Shown piece by piece: positions 34,386 through 43,634 of a stretch of DNA of 64,000 bases (position 1 is its first letter; every line of letters begins with the position of its first letter). Position numbers and translations under genes: made by a program. The notes below the pieces were generated by a model that ran no database searches, was not told the origin of the DNA, and worked only from the letters and a program-made list of their open reading frames with translations. Source of the DNA: G965198795 sp965198795 (lineage in GTDB: Bacteria; Pseudomonadota; Alphaproteobacteria; Rhodospirillales; Casp-alpha2); contig OZ240674.1 in assembly GCA_965198795.1 (NCBI GenBank), forward strand, positions 2,604,001 through 2,668,000, given 5' to 3'.

Positions 34386-36035
34386 CTAACTTCGGCTTAC
34401 GAGAAAAAGTCCCGTCATTAACGACATTAACGAGAGAAAAACAGCCGCAGCTTGTCCCAGGACGCCAAAGACAGTTTCATTTTTAAGTGGCGTCGGCAAT
34501 CGGCTGTCGATGAATCCGCCCTCACCCAGCGGCAAAGCCGCGATTTCCCGTCCCACAGAATCGATAACGGCTGAAATGCCCGTATTGGCGACACGCACGA
34601 GAGGAAGTCCCTCCTCGATTGCGCGCAGCTTGGCCGAGACGAAGTGTTGATGCGGGCCGGCGGACAGGCCGAACCAAGCGTCATTCGTTATATTCAGCAA
34701 CCATGACGGGCGCTCATAAACGCCCGGAACGACCTTGCCAGGAAAAATCACCTCGAAGCAGATAAGAGGCGCGGCGGCCGGCAAACCGGGCAGGGACAAG
34801 GTCCGCAATCCGGGCCCCGATTCGTAATTGCCGCGCGCCGAGGCGATCCGGAGAAAACCGAGATATTCCTGAAAGGGCACGTATTCGCCAAACGGCACCA
34901 GGTGGAACTTATCGTGGGTCGCGGTGACGCCCGCGTCCCTCGTCACGGCGTGCAGGCTATTCCAAACCTTCGCCCGGCCTGTCTCCCGGGGCTCCACGCG
35001 GGGCGCCCCGGTCAGCAACGCCCCTCCCTCGGGAACGGCGTCTCGCAAGGCCCGGATCAAGCCCGGCGAGTTCCAGAGCGAAAAGGGAACCGCCGTTTCC
35101 GGCCAGATGACGTGAGTTGGCGAAGGCGCGTCCGGATTCCTTTCGGTAGAAAGCGCCAGCAGCCGGATGACATGGCCGCGGCGCAACTCGCGCCTCCATT
35201 TATCCGCCTGCCTGACATTCGGCTGCACCAATCGCAAAACGATCCCATCGGCGAACGCCGTGTCGTGGGACGCCAGACGCAGCGCGCCGCCGCCGCCCCA
35301 AGCCGCCATCATGAACAAGACCGCGGCGCCCCCAATCGCAGGACCGCGTCCGCCGCCGTCGGCGGCGAACAGCACCGGCGACGCGGCGGCCAGCACGGTC
35401 AACAGGCTAAGCCCGTAAACACCGGCAAACGCCGCCGGTTGCAACATGGCGTCGGAAAACCCCCAGACGCTTCCCAGTAAATTCCAGGGGAAGCCGGTGA
35501 ACAGCCAACTCCGAACCCACTCCAATCCGACCCAGAGACCGGCGAACAGAAAAGCGGCGCCCGCCCATGCCGCCGGCGGCGCCGGTCCATCGCGGCCGCG
35601 TGAAAAACGATATCCGGCGGCCCGCAGAATCAACGCCAAAACGGCCGTGAACAGGCCAAACCCCGCGCCGAACCCGAGAATGCAAAAGGGAATCAACCAG
35701 GCATGACTGGCCGCGTCGACCAGCAGGGAATTTGAAATCCAATGGAGACCGGCGCCGAAATGCCCCGCGCCGAACCACCAGCCCACAAAAAAAGCCCGCT
35801 TTTTCGTCGATTGCGCGACAATCAGCCAGATAAGGCCGGTGATCGCGGGCAACAGGACGGGAATAAGATAAACAGGCGGCAGCGCGGCCGCCGAAAGGAG
35901 GCCAAGCCCTAGGGAAAGGCCGCGTTTGCGCCACCCTTGCAGGGCCATGACGCGATGCCTCAGGCGAACCAGCGGCCCGCGTTCAACGCCATCCGTCACC
36001 GGCGGGGACGGCGCTCCCCGGGTCTCGTCGGACAT
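34386..36035 (-). CDS. lnt: Apolipoprotein N-acyltransferase
   Basis: Lnt adds the third acyl chain to lipoproteins in the inner membrane. The 549-residue protein has six to seven N-terminal transmembrane helices and a periplasmic nitrilase-like domain with the Glu-Lys-Cys triad: Glu in VIWPETAVPF, Lys in DKFHLVPFGEYVPF and Cys in PLICFEVIFPGK. A final C-terminal helix follows. It starts 6 bp after the corC-like stop, so the two are tightly coupled. Confidence 0.96.
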   Translation of the reverse strand: MSDETRGAPSPPVTDGVERGPLVRLRHRVMALQGWRKRGLSLGLGLLSAAALPPVYLIPVLLPAITGLIWLIVAQSTKKRAFFVGWWFGAGHFGAGLHWISNSLLVDAASHAWLIPFCILGFGAGFGLFTAVLALILRAAGYRFSRGRDGPAPPAAWAGAAFLFAGLWVGLEWVRSWLFTGFPWNLLGSVWGFSDAMLQPAAFAGVYGLSLLTVLAAASPVLFAADGGGRGPAIGGAAVLFMMAAWGGGGALRLASHDTAFADGIVLRLVQPNVRQADKWRRELRRGHVIRLLALSTERNPDAPSPTHVIWPETAVPFSLWNSPGLIRALRDAVPEGGALLTGAPRVEPRETGRAKVWNSLHAVTRDAGVTATHDKFHLVPFGEYVPFQEYLGFLRIASARGNYESGPGLRTLSLPGLPAAAPLICFEVIFPGKVVPGVYERPSWLLNITNDAWFGLSAGPHQHFVSAKLRAIEEGLPLVRVANTGISAVIDSVGREIAALPLGEGGFIDSRLPTPLKNETVFGVLGQAAAVFLSLMSLMTGLFLVSRS

Positions 36036-36041
36036 CCAGGT

Positions 36042-37109
36042 CTACGCCCCGCCGTCTCTGGAGCCGGTTTCGGACGCCTTTCCCTCACGGCGGCGTACGC
36101 GGAGCCGCTTGATCCGGCGGGGGCCGGCGTCCAGGATTTCAAACTCGACGCCGGTTTCGTGGGTGATGAGTTCCCCGCGAATGGGAACCCGCCCGGCCAG
36201 AGCGAACACCAAACCGCCGAGGGTGACGATATCCTCTCGCTCTTCCTCATCGGCGAACTCACCCAGTTCGTCTTCCAGGGTCTTGATCTCGACCCGGGCG
36301 TCCGCGCGCCAGGACCCGTCCGGGTCACGGAGCAATCTGGGCTCGTCGTTGCGGTCGTGTTCGTCTTCGATCTCGCCGACGATTTCCTCAACCAGATCCT
36401 CAATGGTCACCAAGCCGTCCACGCCGCCGTACTCATCGACGACCAGGGCCATGTGCGACCGCGTCACCCGCATTTCCAGCAACAGTTCCAGCACGTGCAT
36501 CGAGGGAGTCACGAACAACAACTTCCGGAGAATCTTCTCCGGCTTATAGGTGTTGGACCGGCCCTTGAACGTCAGCAGATCCTTTGAGTGGACCATGCCG
36601 ATGGCGTCGTCCAACGACTCCTCATAAACGGGCAGCCGCGAGTGGCCGTGGTCTTTGATCAGGCGAATGGTTTCCTTGAACGGCGTTTCCTTATCGACCG
36701 CGACGACGTCGGCGCGCGGCACCATGACGTCGCCGACCGTCCTGTCCTTCAAGGTCAGAATATTCGCCAGCAGAAGGCGCTCGTCCGCCGCGATCGGCAG
36801 CTCGGCCTCTTCCCGCTCTTCTATTATCTCTTCCAGCGTGTCGCGAACCGAGCCGTTCCCGCTCCGCAAGCGCCTGAAAACTCTCAGCCAGTCGCTGAAT
36901 TTTCTCGCGACGCCGCCGTTCCCCTCCGGCGTGGAAAGGCGCCCGGCCGCCGCCGGCGCCAACTCACGCGATGGCGGCGTCGCTCCGGGAGCGGTCTCGT
37001 TCGCGCGGGGTCCGCTACCGCACGCGGAATCCGGGGCTTCCAGCGGGGTTTCACCCGGCGAGGACGCTTCGGACGTTTCAGAGACGGCGGACTGCGATTG
37101 AGGGGGCAT
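36042..37109 (-). CDS. CBS-domain CorC/HlyC-type protein
   Basis: This 355-residue soluble protein has a Pro/Ala-rich N-terminus, two CBS domains (about 135-260, with DVMVPRADVVAVDKETPF and DEYGGVDGLVTIEDLVEEIV) and the C-terminal CorC_HlyC domain (about 270-345). It lacks the DUF21 membrane domain of larger relatives, as does E. coli CorC/YbeX. It lies between ybeY and lnt, the standard ybeZ-ybeY-ybeX-lnt order, and probably acts in magnesium homeostasis and ribosome quality. Confidence 0.92.
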   Translation of the reverse strand: MPPQSQSAVSETSEASSPGETPLEAPDSACGSGPRANETAPGATPPSRELAPAAAGRLSTPEGNGGVARKFSDWLRVFRRLRSGNGSVRDTLEEIIEEREEAELPIAADERLLLANILTLKDRTVGDVMVPRADVVAVDKETPFKETIRLIKDHGHSRLPVYEESLDDAIGMVHSKDLLTFKGRSNTYKPEKILRKLLFVTPSMHVLELLLEMRVTRSHMALVVDEYGGVDGLVTIEDLVEEIVGEIEDEHDRNDEPRLLRDPDGSWRADARVEIKTLEDELGEFADEEEREDIVTLGGLVFALAGRVPIRGELITHETGVEFEILDAGPRRIKRLRVRRREGKASETGSRDGGA

Positions 37110-37202
37110 GGTTCAACCGGGCCCCATATTCAGCGGTGTCACGTGACGCTCCACAGTGGAAGAAGCCAGCCTTGAGTCTCGCACAAACGGGTTACTAGAC
37201 TG

Positions 37203-37736
37203 TTACACATCCCCGCGTTCAAGGGAATATGGGTCTGGAATTCCCAATCTTGCAAGTATCTCAACCTCTTTCGCCTCCATGGTCCGGGCGTCCTCTTCGG
37301 ACACGTGATCATATCCGAGTAAATGGAGAATGCCGTGGGCGACCAAATGACCGGTATGCTGTTCCACGGATTTACCTTGCTCCGCCGCTTCTCGCGCGAC
37401 GGTCTCCAAAGCCAAAACCACGTCCCCCAGCATCAGGGGCGTCCCCTTGGGAATTCCCGCTTCCTCCCAATCCCCGGCCGCCGGAAATGACAACACATTG
37501 GTCGGCTTGTCCTGACCCCGGTAATCCCGATTGAGCCCACGGACCCGCGCGTCGTCCGCATAGAGAACGCCGACCTCAACGGCGCCCGGCGGCAGACGGC
37601 CGGCGTCCGTTCCCAGGGTTTCCCCCACCCAGGCCTCGGTCAGACCGGAAAGGCCGGGAACCAGGGTTTCCCAGGACGCGGCGTCAATGCCGATATCCAA
37701 GTCCAGTTCAAAAGCGCTATTCGCTTCCGCCGTCAT
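37203..37736 (-). CDS. ybeY: Endoribonuclease YbeY
   Basis: YbeY is a zinc-dependent RNase for 16S rRNA 3' maturation and ribosome quality control. From ATG 37736 the protein has 177 residues with the diagnostic metal motif HGILHLLGYDH near residue 140 and NVLSFPA upstream. The frame is open to 37862, but the extra residues lie inside phoH. Its start overlaps the phoH stop by 20 bp, indicating translational coupling. Confidence 0.95.
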   Translation of the reverse strand: MTAEANSAFELDLDIGIDAASWETLVPGLSGLTEAWVGETLGTDAGRLPPGAVEVGVLYADDARVRGLNRDYRGQDKPTNVLSFPAAGDWEEAGIPKGTPLMLGDVVLALETVAREAAEQGKSVEQHTGHLVAHGILHLLGYDHVSEEDARTMEAKEVEILARLGIPDPYSLERGDV

Positions 37737-38757
37737 CGCCGTCCGCCTTGCGGCCCTCGTGCCGCTCGTAGCGGGCGTGGGATTTACGTTCTTCCTCGAC
37801 ATTCCTGTAGGCGTTGACGATGCGTCCGACCAAAGGATGCCGGACAACGTCATTTTCGTCAAAGCGCGTGTGGCCCACCCCCTCGACGCCTTTCAGCACA
37901 TCCATCGCGTCACGTAAACCGGACCGGATTCCGCGCGGCAGGTCCACTTGGCTAAGATCTCCGGTGACGACCATGGATGAATTCTCACCCAGACGCGTCA
38001 GGAACATCTTCATTTGAACGGCCGTCGTGTTTTGCGCCTCATCCAGAATAACAAAGGCGTTCGACAAGGTGCGCCCCCGCATGAAGGCCAGCGGGGCCAC
38101 CTCGATCTCACCGCGCTCAAGACGTTTTTCGACCTGTTGACCCGGCAGCATGTCGTAGAGCGCGTCATAGAGCGGACGCAGGTACGGATCCACCTTCTCG
38201 CGCATGTCGCCGGGCAGAAAGCCTAACTGCTCGCCCGCCTCGACGGCCGGGCGGGAGAGGATAATCCGGTCCACCCGGCCGTCAACCAGACGCTCCACCG
38301 CCTTGGCCACGGCCAGATAGGTTTTGCCCGTCCCCGCCGGACCCTGGCCGAACACCAGATTGCGCCGGTCGATGGCGCGCAGGTAATCGGCCTGGGTCTT
38401 GGTTCGGGGCGTGATCAGACGGTTGCGGGTGTTGATGGTGAGATTCATGTCGCTGATGCGCCCTTCGGGCGACGCTGACATACGCAGCATCGCATCCACC
38501 TCATCGGGGCCGGCGTCCTGCTTTTTCTCGATCTTCGCATAGAGCGCGTCCAGCACCTCGCAGGCTTTATCGACCGAATCGGCGGCGCCGGTCACCGTAA
38601 CCTCATTCCCCCGGGCGTTGAGCGTGACGTCCAGGGCTTCTTCGATTTGCGACAGATGGGCTTGATGGGGACCGAAAAGCCGCATGGCCATGCCATTGTC
38701 GTCAAAGACCATTTGCGAAGTCTTGGAGACGTCGCGGGGGTGAGTCTGAGAGCCCAA
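37717..38757 (-). CDS. ybeZ: PhoH-like ATPase (YbeZ)
   Basis: This 346-residue P-loop protein has an N-terminal KH-like segment (about 25-85) and the PhoH domain with Walker A GPAGTGKTYLAVA, RPAVEAGEQLGFLPGD and the Walker B FVILDEAQNTT. It is a likely partner of YbeY in rRNA handling. It starts 17 bp after miaB and overlaps ybeY. Confidence 0.95.
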   Translation of the reverse strand: MGSQTHPRDVSKTSQMVFDDNGMAMRLFGPHQAHLSQIEEALDVTLNARGNEVTVTGAADSVDKACEVLDALYAKIEKKQDAGPDEVDAMLRMSASPEGRISDMNLTINTRNRLITPRTKTQADYLRAIDRRNLVFGQGPAGTGKTYLAVAKAVERLVDGRVDRIILSRPAVEAGEQLGFLPGDMREKVDPYLRPLYDALYDMLPGQQVEKRLERGEIEVAPLAFMRGRTLSNAFVILDEAQNTTAVQMKMFLTRLGENSSMVVTGDLSQVDLPRGIRSGLRDAMDVLKGVEGVGHTRFDENDVVRHPLVGRIVNAYRNVEEERKSHARYERHEGRKADGDDGGSE

Positions 38758-38774
38758 GCGCCGATCCCTCTTGG

Positions 38775-40199
38775 TTAATCGCCGCCAGCCGCCCAGGCGG
38801 CGTCCTGGACGGCTGCTTGATTGTGAGTCGAAAGCGCCTTGGCGGCAAGAGAGTTCGCCGTCACCGCGGTGATTTCCAAGGGACGAATTTGCCCGAGCCA
38901 GGCTTCCGGCGCCGTCACGTGCGCGGCCTGCATATAGGGCGTGCGGCCAGCCAGCTGACCGGGATGGCGGCCGGGGCGGTCGAGCAGCACGGGCATTTCC
39001 CGTCCGACACAGCTTTGATTGAACGCGCGTTGCTGGCTGGTCAGCAGCTCTTGCAACGCACGCAGACGGCCATCCTTGACGTCTTCCGGCACCTGAAGGC
39101 CGTGCGCCGCCGCTGGCGTTCCGGGCCGCGGCGAGTATTTGAAGGAATAAGCGCCGGCGAATCCCACAGTCTCGACCAGATTCATGGTGTCCTCGAAATC
39201 CCGCTCCGTCTCGCCGGGAAAGCCGACAATGAAGTCCGACGACAACGCCAGATCGGGACGCGCCGCCCGCAGCTTCGCGACGAGGTCCATGTAGAACGCC
39301 CGGTCATGACGCCGGTTCATCGCCCGAAGGATGCGGTCGGACCCGCTTTGCACGGGCAAATGCAGATAGGGCATCAATTCCGGCACCTCGGCGTGGGCCG
39401 AGATCAGCGCGTCATCGACGTCGGCCGGGTAGGACGTCGTATAGCGAATGCGCTCAAGGCCGCCGATGGCGGCCAGGCGGCGCGCCAGATCGCCCAAACC
39501 CAGTTCAGTCCCATCCGCCGTCATGCCATGATAGTTGTTGACGTTCTGACCGAGCAGCGTGATCTCGGCTGCGCCGGCGCGCGCGAGAGCCTCCGCTTCG
39601 CGGACCACCTGCTCAACGGGACGCGAGAACTCGGCGCCCCGGGTGTAGGGAACCACGCAGAAAGCGCAGAACTTATCGCAACCCTCTTGAATGGTCAGGA
39701 ACGCGGCCCGCCCCTCGACCCGGCTCTCCGCCGGCGTCTCGGCGGCCATATGGTCGAATTTGCTCTCGGCCGGGAAGTCCGTATCCAGGATCACGCCCGC
39801 TTTCCGGTGCAGTCTAGCGACCATTTCGGGCAGGCGATGATAGGTCTGCGGGCCGAAAACCATGTCCACGTGGGGCGCGCGGCGCAGGACTTCCCCGCCT
39901 TCCGCCTGGGCGACGCAACCCGCGACCGCAAGGATCATGCGCCCCCCCCCGGCCGCCTTGTCATCCTTCATGACCTTCAAACGGCCCAGTTCGGAATAAA
40001 CCTTTTCGGCGGCCTTCTCGCGGATGTGGCACGTGTTCAAGATCACCAAATCCGCGTCGCTGGGACCATCGGCGGCCACATATCCTAGCGGACCCAGTAA
40101 TTCACCCATGCGCCCAGAGTCGTAAACGTTCATCTGACAGCCGTAGCTTTTTATGTAAACGCGGCGCGGAGAGCGGGATTGCGGCGGTGCGGAACTCAT
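38775..40199 (-). CDS. miaB: tRNA-2-methylthio-N6-dimethylallyladenosine synthase
   Basis: MiaB is a radical-SAM methylthiotransferase acting on A37 of tRNAs. From ATG 40199 it has 474 residues (a TTG at 40217 is also in frame). The N-terminal UPF0004 domain has VYIKSYGCQMNVYDS and the second and third cluster cysteines in NTCHIRE and VAGCVAQAEG. The radical-SAM motif CDKFCAFC follows in the middle, and a TRAM domain at the C-terminus. Confidence 0.97.
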   Translation of the reverse strand: MSSAPPQSRSPRRVYIKSYGCQMNVYDSGRMGELLGPLGYVAADGPSDADLVILNTCHIREKAAEKVYSELGRLKVMKDDKAAGGGRMILAVAGCVAQAEGGEVLRRAPHVDMVFGPQTYHRLPEMVARLHRKAGVILDTDFPAESKFDHMAAETPAESRVEGRAAFLTIQEGCDKFCAFCVVPYTRGAEFSRPVEQVVREAEALARAGAAEITLLGQNVNNYHGMTADGTELGLGDLARRLAAIGGLERIRYTTSYPADVDDALISAHAEVPELMPYLHLPVQSGSDRILRAMNRRHDRAFYMDLVAKLRAARPDLALSSDFIVGFPGETERDFEDTMNLVETVGFAGAYSFKYSPRPGTPAAAHGLQVPEDVKDGRLRALQELLTSQQRAFNQSCVGREMPVLLDRPGRHPGQLAGRTPYMQAAHVTAPEAWLGQIRPLEITAVTANSLAAKALSTHNQAAVQDAAWAAGGD

Positions 40200-40249
40200 C
40201 GGGGGATCCGATTTCAAGGCCAGAAGGGGCCGGGGGTGAAAAAGCGCGG

Positions 40250-40282
40250 CGCCTTATCACCGGGCCTCCGGCCGTTAAGGCG
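40250..40282 (-). terminator. Hairpin between fur and miaB
   Basis: CGCCTTA and TAAGGCG form a 7 bp outer stem with an inner CCGG/CCGG pairing. On the minus strand it is followed six bases later by CTTTTTC. It is a plausible intrinsic terminator for fur, though the gap before the T-run weakens it. Confidence 0.45.
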
Positions 40283-40340
40283 AATGCGGTCGATGAAACG
40301 AGGGGAAACCGGCTCCCGGCCGTCCCCTCCACGGGCCGGC

Positions 40341-40802
40341 TCAGTCATCGTTCAGGGGAACGCCGTAAAGTTCCAGGCGGTGACCAACCAGCTTCAGGCC
40401 GTGGGCCTTTGCTATCTCTTCTTGCAGGCGTTCGATCTCCTCGTTGTGGAACTCGATCACGTCGCCGGATTTCACATCGATCAGGTGATCGTGGTGCTCT
40501 TCCGGGGTTTCCTCGTAGCGCGCCCTGCCGTCGCCAAAATCATGGCGTTCCAGGATGTTCGCTTCTTCGAACAAACGAACGGTGCGGTAAACGGTCGCGA
40601 TGGAAATGCGCGAGTCAATCTCGACCGCGCGACGGTGAAGTTCGTCCACGTCGGGATGATCGCTCGATTTCGACAACACCCGGGCGATGACCCGGCGTTG
40701 CTCCGTCATCTTCATGCCGCGCTCCGCGCACAGCATTTCAATCCGGGTTTCCTCATTCAAGCCGCTATCTGATCGCGCCGCAGGTTTTTCCGCCATCGTC
40801 AA
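40341..40802 (-). CDS. fur: Fur-family metal-responsive regulator
   Basis: This 153-residue protein has an N-terminal winged helix (MTEQRRVIARVLSKSSDHPD) and a C-terminal dimer domain with EEHHDHLIDVKSGDVIEFH, the HHDH metal-binding signature. The CXXC zinc motifs of enterobacterial Fur are absent, as in the alphaproteobacterial Fur/Mur branch, so it may sense iron or manganese. It is first in the fur-miaB-ybeZ-ybeY-corC-lnt run. Confidence 0.92.
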   Translation of the reverse strand: MTMAEKPAARSDSGLNEETRIEMLCAERGMKMTEQRRVIARVLSKSSDHPDVDELHRRAVEIDSRISIATVYRTVRLFEEANILERHDFGDGRARYEETPEEHHDHLIDVKSGDVIEFHNEEIERLQEEIAKAHGLKLVGHRLELYGVPLNDD

Positions 40803-40943
40803 TCTCGCTCAACGGTTATTCAAACAATACTATAACCGCTGACAAGGCAAGGCTGAACCCCTGTTTCGCCAACCTGTTTCGCCAAACGGCGGCGGCTGAA
40901 ACACCGGGAACCCGGATCGTGAATTCATAAATGGCGTTGGATG

Positions 40944-41024
40944 CGGTGCGCGCGGCGTCCCACGTTCCGGCCAATGATCGAGCGGCGAGGGTTGCTTTGG
41001 GTTCCCGCCTTCGCGGGAATGATG
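40944..41024. repeat. REP/BIME-like element, partial copy 2
   Basis: The segment GTTCCGGCCAATGATCGAG and the palindrome TTCCCGCCTTCGCGGGAA match, in inverted orientation, the spacer and one arm of the element at 8786-8885. The other arm is degenerate or lost. It ends 38 bp before the start of the 749 bp repeat. Confidence 0.65.
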
Positions 41025-41061
41025 GATGGGAGCGCGGGGATGGTAAAGCGAGGGCTGGCGG

Positions 41062-41254
41062 CGCGGACAAACAGACGATAACCAGCGGCATTTTTTCGAC
41101 GGCCCAATCCCTTGGAATTAGGGTCATTGCGGAAGGGGTGGAGGATACGGAAGACTTCGAAATCCTGGCCGACATCGGCGTTCGGTATTTCCAAGGTTAT
41201 CTTTTCGCCAAGCCGGCAATTGAAAAACTGCCAACACCGGCCTTTCCCAACTAG
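41062..41254 (+). pseudogene. EAL-domain gene, 3' fragment
   Basis: This stretch encodes KQTITSGIFSTAQSLGIRVI to the end of the EAL protein, identical to the 3' part of the complete gene at 42548-43315. The 5' three quarters are missing; an ORF start at 40931 only fuses unrelated repeat sequence to it. Confidence 0.9.
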
Positions 41255-41419
41255 GGTCCGTGCTCGAATTTAATCCCGATCATATCCAGCGGCGGCGAGG
41301 CGGCTTTCACATGCGGCTGGCGTGAAGTCTTCATGGCCTTTGGGCGATGGCGTCCCAGTCCTAGAGGTCGTCCTTGGTTCGCGCGCCAGCCTCGCTATGA
41401 CGTCACCGCCCGTTGGCGG

Positions 41420-41449
41420 TTGACAGTCCCCATGTTCGATCAGTAGGTT
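41420..41449 (+). promoter_or_regulatory. Candidate rpmJ promoter (copy A)
   Basis: TTGACA (41420-41425) and TAGGTT (41444-41449) are separated by 18 bases and lie about 125 bp upstream of rpmJ. The identical pair exists in copy B at 43481-43510. The -35 is perfect, the -10 poor. Confidence 0.45.
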
Positions 41450-41573
41450 TCGCGCCTTCGCGGGCGGTGACGCGAATGCGCCGCCTCTATATATTTCTTA
41501 CTTCGTCGTCTGGAATCCCGGTCCCTCGGACCGGTGGAAGTCCGGCGGGGAAAAACGCCGAAGGAGCGGAACC

Positions 41574-41699
41574 ATGAAGGTTCGGAATTCGCTGAAGTCC
41601 GCCAAGACGCGCGAACGTGATTGCCGGGTGATCCGCCGCCGCGGCCGGGTCTACGTCATCAACAAGAAGAACCCCCGGTTCAAGGCCCGCCAAGGCTGA
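41574..41699 (+). CDS. rpmJ: 50S ribosomal protein L36, copy A
   Basis: The 41-residue product MKVRNSLKSAKTRERDCRVI.. ends NKKNPRFKARQG, the long zinc-free L36 type with a single Cys. AAGGAG lies 8 bases before the ATG. L36 is a late 50S assembly protein that binds 23S rRNA. The gene is part of the 749 bp repeat, so an identical second gene exists at 43635. Confidence 0.95.
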   Translation: MKVRNSLKSAKTRERDCRVIRRRGRVYVINKKNPRFKARQG

Positions 41700-41763
41700 A
41701 CGCGGCGCCCTGTCACGCGCCCGGCGACGAGCCGCTGAAAAAAGCCCTTGAAAAAAGCCCTTG

Positions 41764-41802
41764 AAAAAACTCTGGGCGTTTCGTTCGGGGTTTTTTGTTT
41801 TT
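41764..41802 (+). terminator. rpmJ terminator (copy A)
   Basis: AAAAAAC and a pairing GTTTTTT arm flank a GC-containing loop region, followed by TTTTTTGTTTTT. It is preceded by two 13 bp tandem units AAAAAAGCCCTTG. Copy B has the same structure at 43825-43863. Confidence 0.6.
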
Positions 41803-41810
41803 CTGGAAAC

Positions 41811-42022
41811 AGCAAATTCCAACCGATTTGACCCTTGGTCTTGGTGACGATCTCGCGCCTGAAGAGTTCGTCGCTGCTGCCCGTAATTTCTTTGGGTACA
41901 TCACAGAAATTACTAAAGCGCAAAGTGGAGATGGTGCGGAAATCGCTTGGACGGTGAAGGTTAAAGAGGGGGAGCGTCCTGATTGGCTTGGAACCATGCG
42001 CGGGAGCGCCGTCATCGGGTGA
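41811..42022 (+). pseudogene. Gene fragment of unknown family abutting the repeat end
   Basis: Immediately after repeat copy A, an AT-richer frame reads IPTDLTLGLGDDLAPEEFVA, then NFFGYITEITKAQSGDGAE and IAWTVKVKEG, ending with TGA at 42020-42022. It looks like genuine protein sequence but has no start of its own: the only upstream ATG lies inside the rpmJ terminator. I do not recognise the family. It is probably the truncated remainder of a gene cut when the repeat was inserted or duplicated. Confidence 0.5.
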
Positions 42023-42547
42023 TTCCGCCCTCGGTCAAATTCAGCGCCGTCGGCGCGATGATCCTCGGCCCCGGTTATCTGGCCCGGTTATCTGGCGGGC
42101 TGATCCGACACGCCGCCCGTCGCGCTGGCCGTAACGGCGTTGCCGATGGGGTATGGCGCGTGGTTCGTCCTAACCAAATCCAGCCGCCCGCCGTTGGGGT
42201 CACATGCGGAAACCGGCTCACAAACCAAATCCGATGATTAAAAGCCGCCATTTCCGTCACGACCGCCTCCAGCCCGGCGCGGGCGTCTTGATCGGCGCGA
42301 TGCCGCCAACATCGCGACAACGATCAAGCGGGATCAAATCCGGTCGCGCCTCAATGGCCTCAATCGGCGGGTTTCGCCGTCGGCGGCGCCCTTGCCGCGC
42401 CCCGGGGGATGGAAGGGAGCGTTAATGGCGAGGTCCTCGACACTTGTCCGTGACTGTTGGCGAAAATTCCTATATATCCATGTCAACCACATGTTTTGGC
42501 ATATGCCATGATGTCAGTGAGTTAAGATCAAAGAGCAGGGATAGCGT
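42023..42547. other. Spacer upstream of the EAL gene
   Basis: No intact gene. A minus-strand stretch near 42110-42210 reads DPNGGRLDLVRTNHAPYPIG in one frame and may be another gene remnant. A perfect 12-base palindrome TGGCATATGCCA at 42497-42508, 40 bases before the EAL start, could be an operator. Confidence 0.4.
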
Positions 42548-43315
42548 ATGAAACATTCAGCGGATGATCTTTTTCGTCCCTTGGGCTGTAAGGAATGTTT
42601 GCGGGCCAATCCGCTCGATTTTGAAATTACCATGGCTTTTCAGCCGATTGTCGATATTCAAAATCACAGTATTTATGCGTATGAGTCTCTTGTACGCGGA
42701 ACCGACGGTGCGGGCGCCGGCGCGGTGTTGTCTCGGATTACGGATGAAAATCGTTACACATTTGATCAGATATGCCGCATCAAGGCCATTCAGCTTGCCT
42801 CTCAATTAAAAATTGATTGCAAATTGAGTATAAATTTCTTGCCAAACGCTGTTTACAAACCCGAAACATGTATCCGGGCGACAATGGAAGCGGCTGAATA
42901 CTTTAATTTTCCTGTAAATCAAATCATATTCGAGGTTACGGAGTCCGAACCCGTTCGAGACCCTAAACACCTGCAAGGGATATTTGATGAATACCGTCAC
43001 CAAGGATTTATAACCGCGATCGATGACTTCGGCGCGGGCTTCGCAGGTCTAAACCTTCTCACTAAATTTAAGCCCGAGGTATTAAAGCTCGATATGGAAC
43101 TTTGCCACGGGGTGGCGAGTGACGCGGACAAACAGACGATAACCAGCGGCATTTTTTCGACGGCCCAATCCCTTGGAATTAGGGTCATTGCGGAAGGGGT
43201 GGAGGATACGGAAGACTTCGAAATCCTGGCCGACATCGGCGTTCGGTATTTCCAAGGTTATCTTTTCGCCAAGCCGGCAATTGAAAAACTGCCAACACCG
43301 GCCTTTCCCAACTAG
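42548..43315 (+). CDS. EAL-domain protein, likely c-di-GMP phosphodiesterase
   Basis: This 255-residue protein is a single EAL domain with a short N-terminal CKEC segment. The signature is ESL instead of EAL (E46), and the other catalytic positions are present: N96 in SINFLP, E129 in FEVTES, D159-D160 in IDDFGAG, K180 and E216 in IAEGVED. It should therefore hydrolyse c-di-GMP to pGpG, though the A-to-S change in the signature leaves some doubt. No sensory domain is attached. The first three quarters are AT-richer than the surroundings; the last 64 codons lie within the 749 bp repeat. Confidence 0.88.
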   Translation: MKHSADDLFRPLGCKECLRANPLDFEITMAFQPIVDIQNHSIYAYESLVRGTDGAGAGAVLSRITDENRYTFDQICRIKAIQLASQLKIDCKLSINFLPNAVYKPETCIRATMEAAEYFNFPVNQIIFEVTESEPVRDPKHLQGIFDEYRHQGFITAIDDFGAGFAGLNLLTKFKPEVLKLDMELCHGVASDADKQTITSGIFSTAQSLGIRVIAEGVEDTEDFEILADIGVRYFQGYLFAKPAIEKLPTPAFPN

Positions 43316-43634
43316 GGTCCGTGCTCGAATTTAATCCCGATCATATCCAGCGGCGGCGAGGCGGCTTTCACATGCGGCTGGCGTGAAGTCTTCATGGCCT
43401 TTGGGCGATGGCGTCCCAGTCCTAGAGGTCGTCCTTGGTTCGCGCGCCAGCCTCGCTATGACGTCACCGCCCGTTGGCGGTTGACAGTCCCCATGTTCGA
43501 TCAGTAGGTTTCGCGCCTTCGCGGGCGGTGACGCGAATGCGCCGCCTCTATATATTTCTTACTTCGTCGTCTGGAATCCCGGTCCCTCGGACCGGTGGAA
43601 GTCCGGCGGGGAAAAACGCCGAAGGAGCGGAACC

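Larger units (their letters stand above)
41062..41810 (+). repeat. 749 bp direct repeat, copy A
   Basis: It matches 43123-43871 base for base wherever I compared them, at a constant offset of 2061. The unit holds the last 64 codons of an EAL gene, a promoter-like region, rpmJ and its terminator. Flanks differ on both sides. Confidence 0.95.

Noticed and set aside
41795..42022. Intact gene of 75 codons downstream of rpmJ copy A
   Set aside because: Its only ATG lies inside the rpmJ terminator and the first codons belong to the repeat; it looks like a fragment fused to the repeat end.
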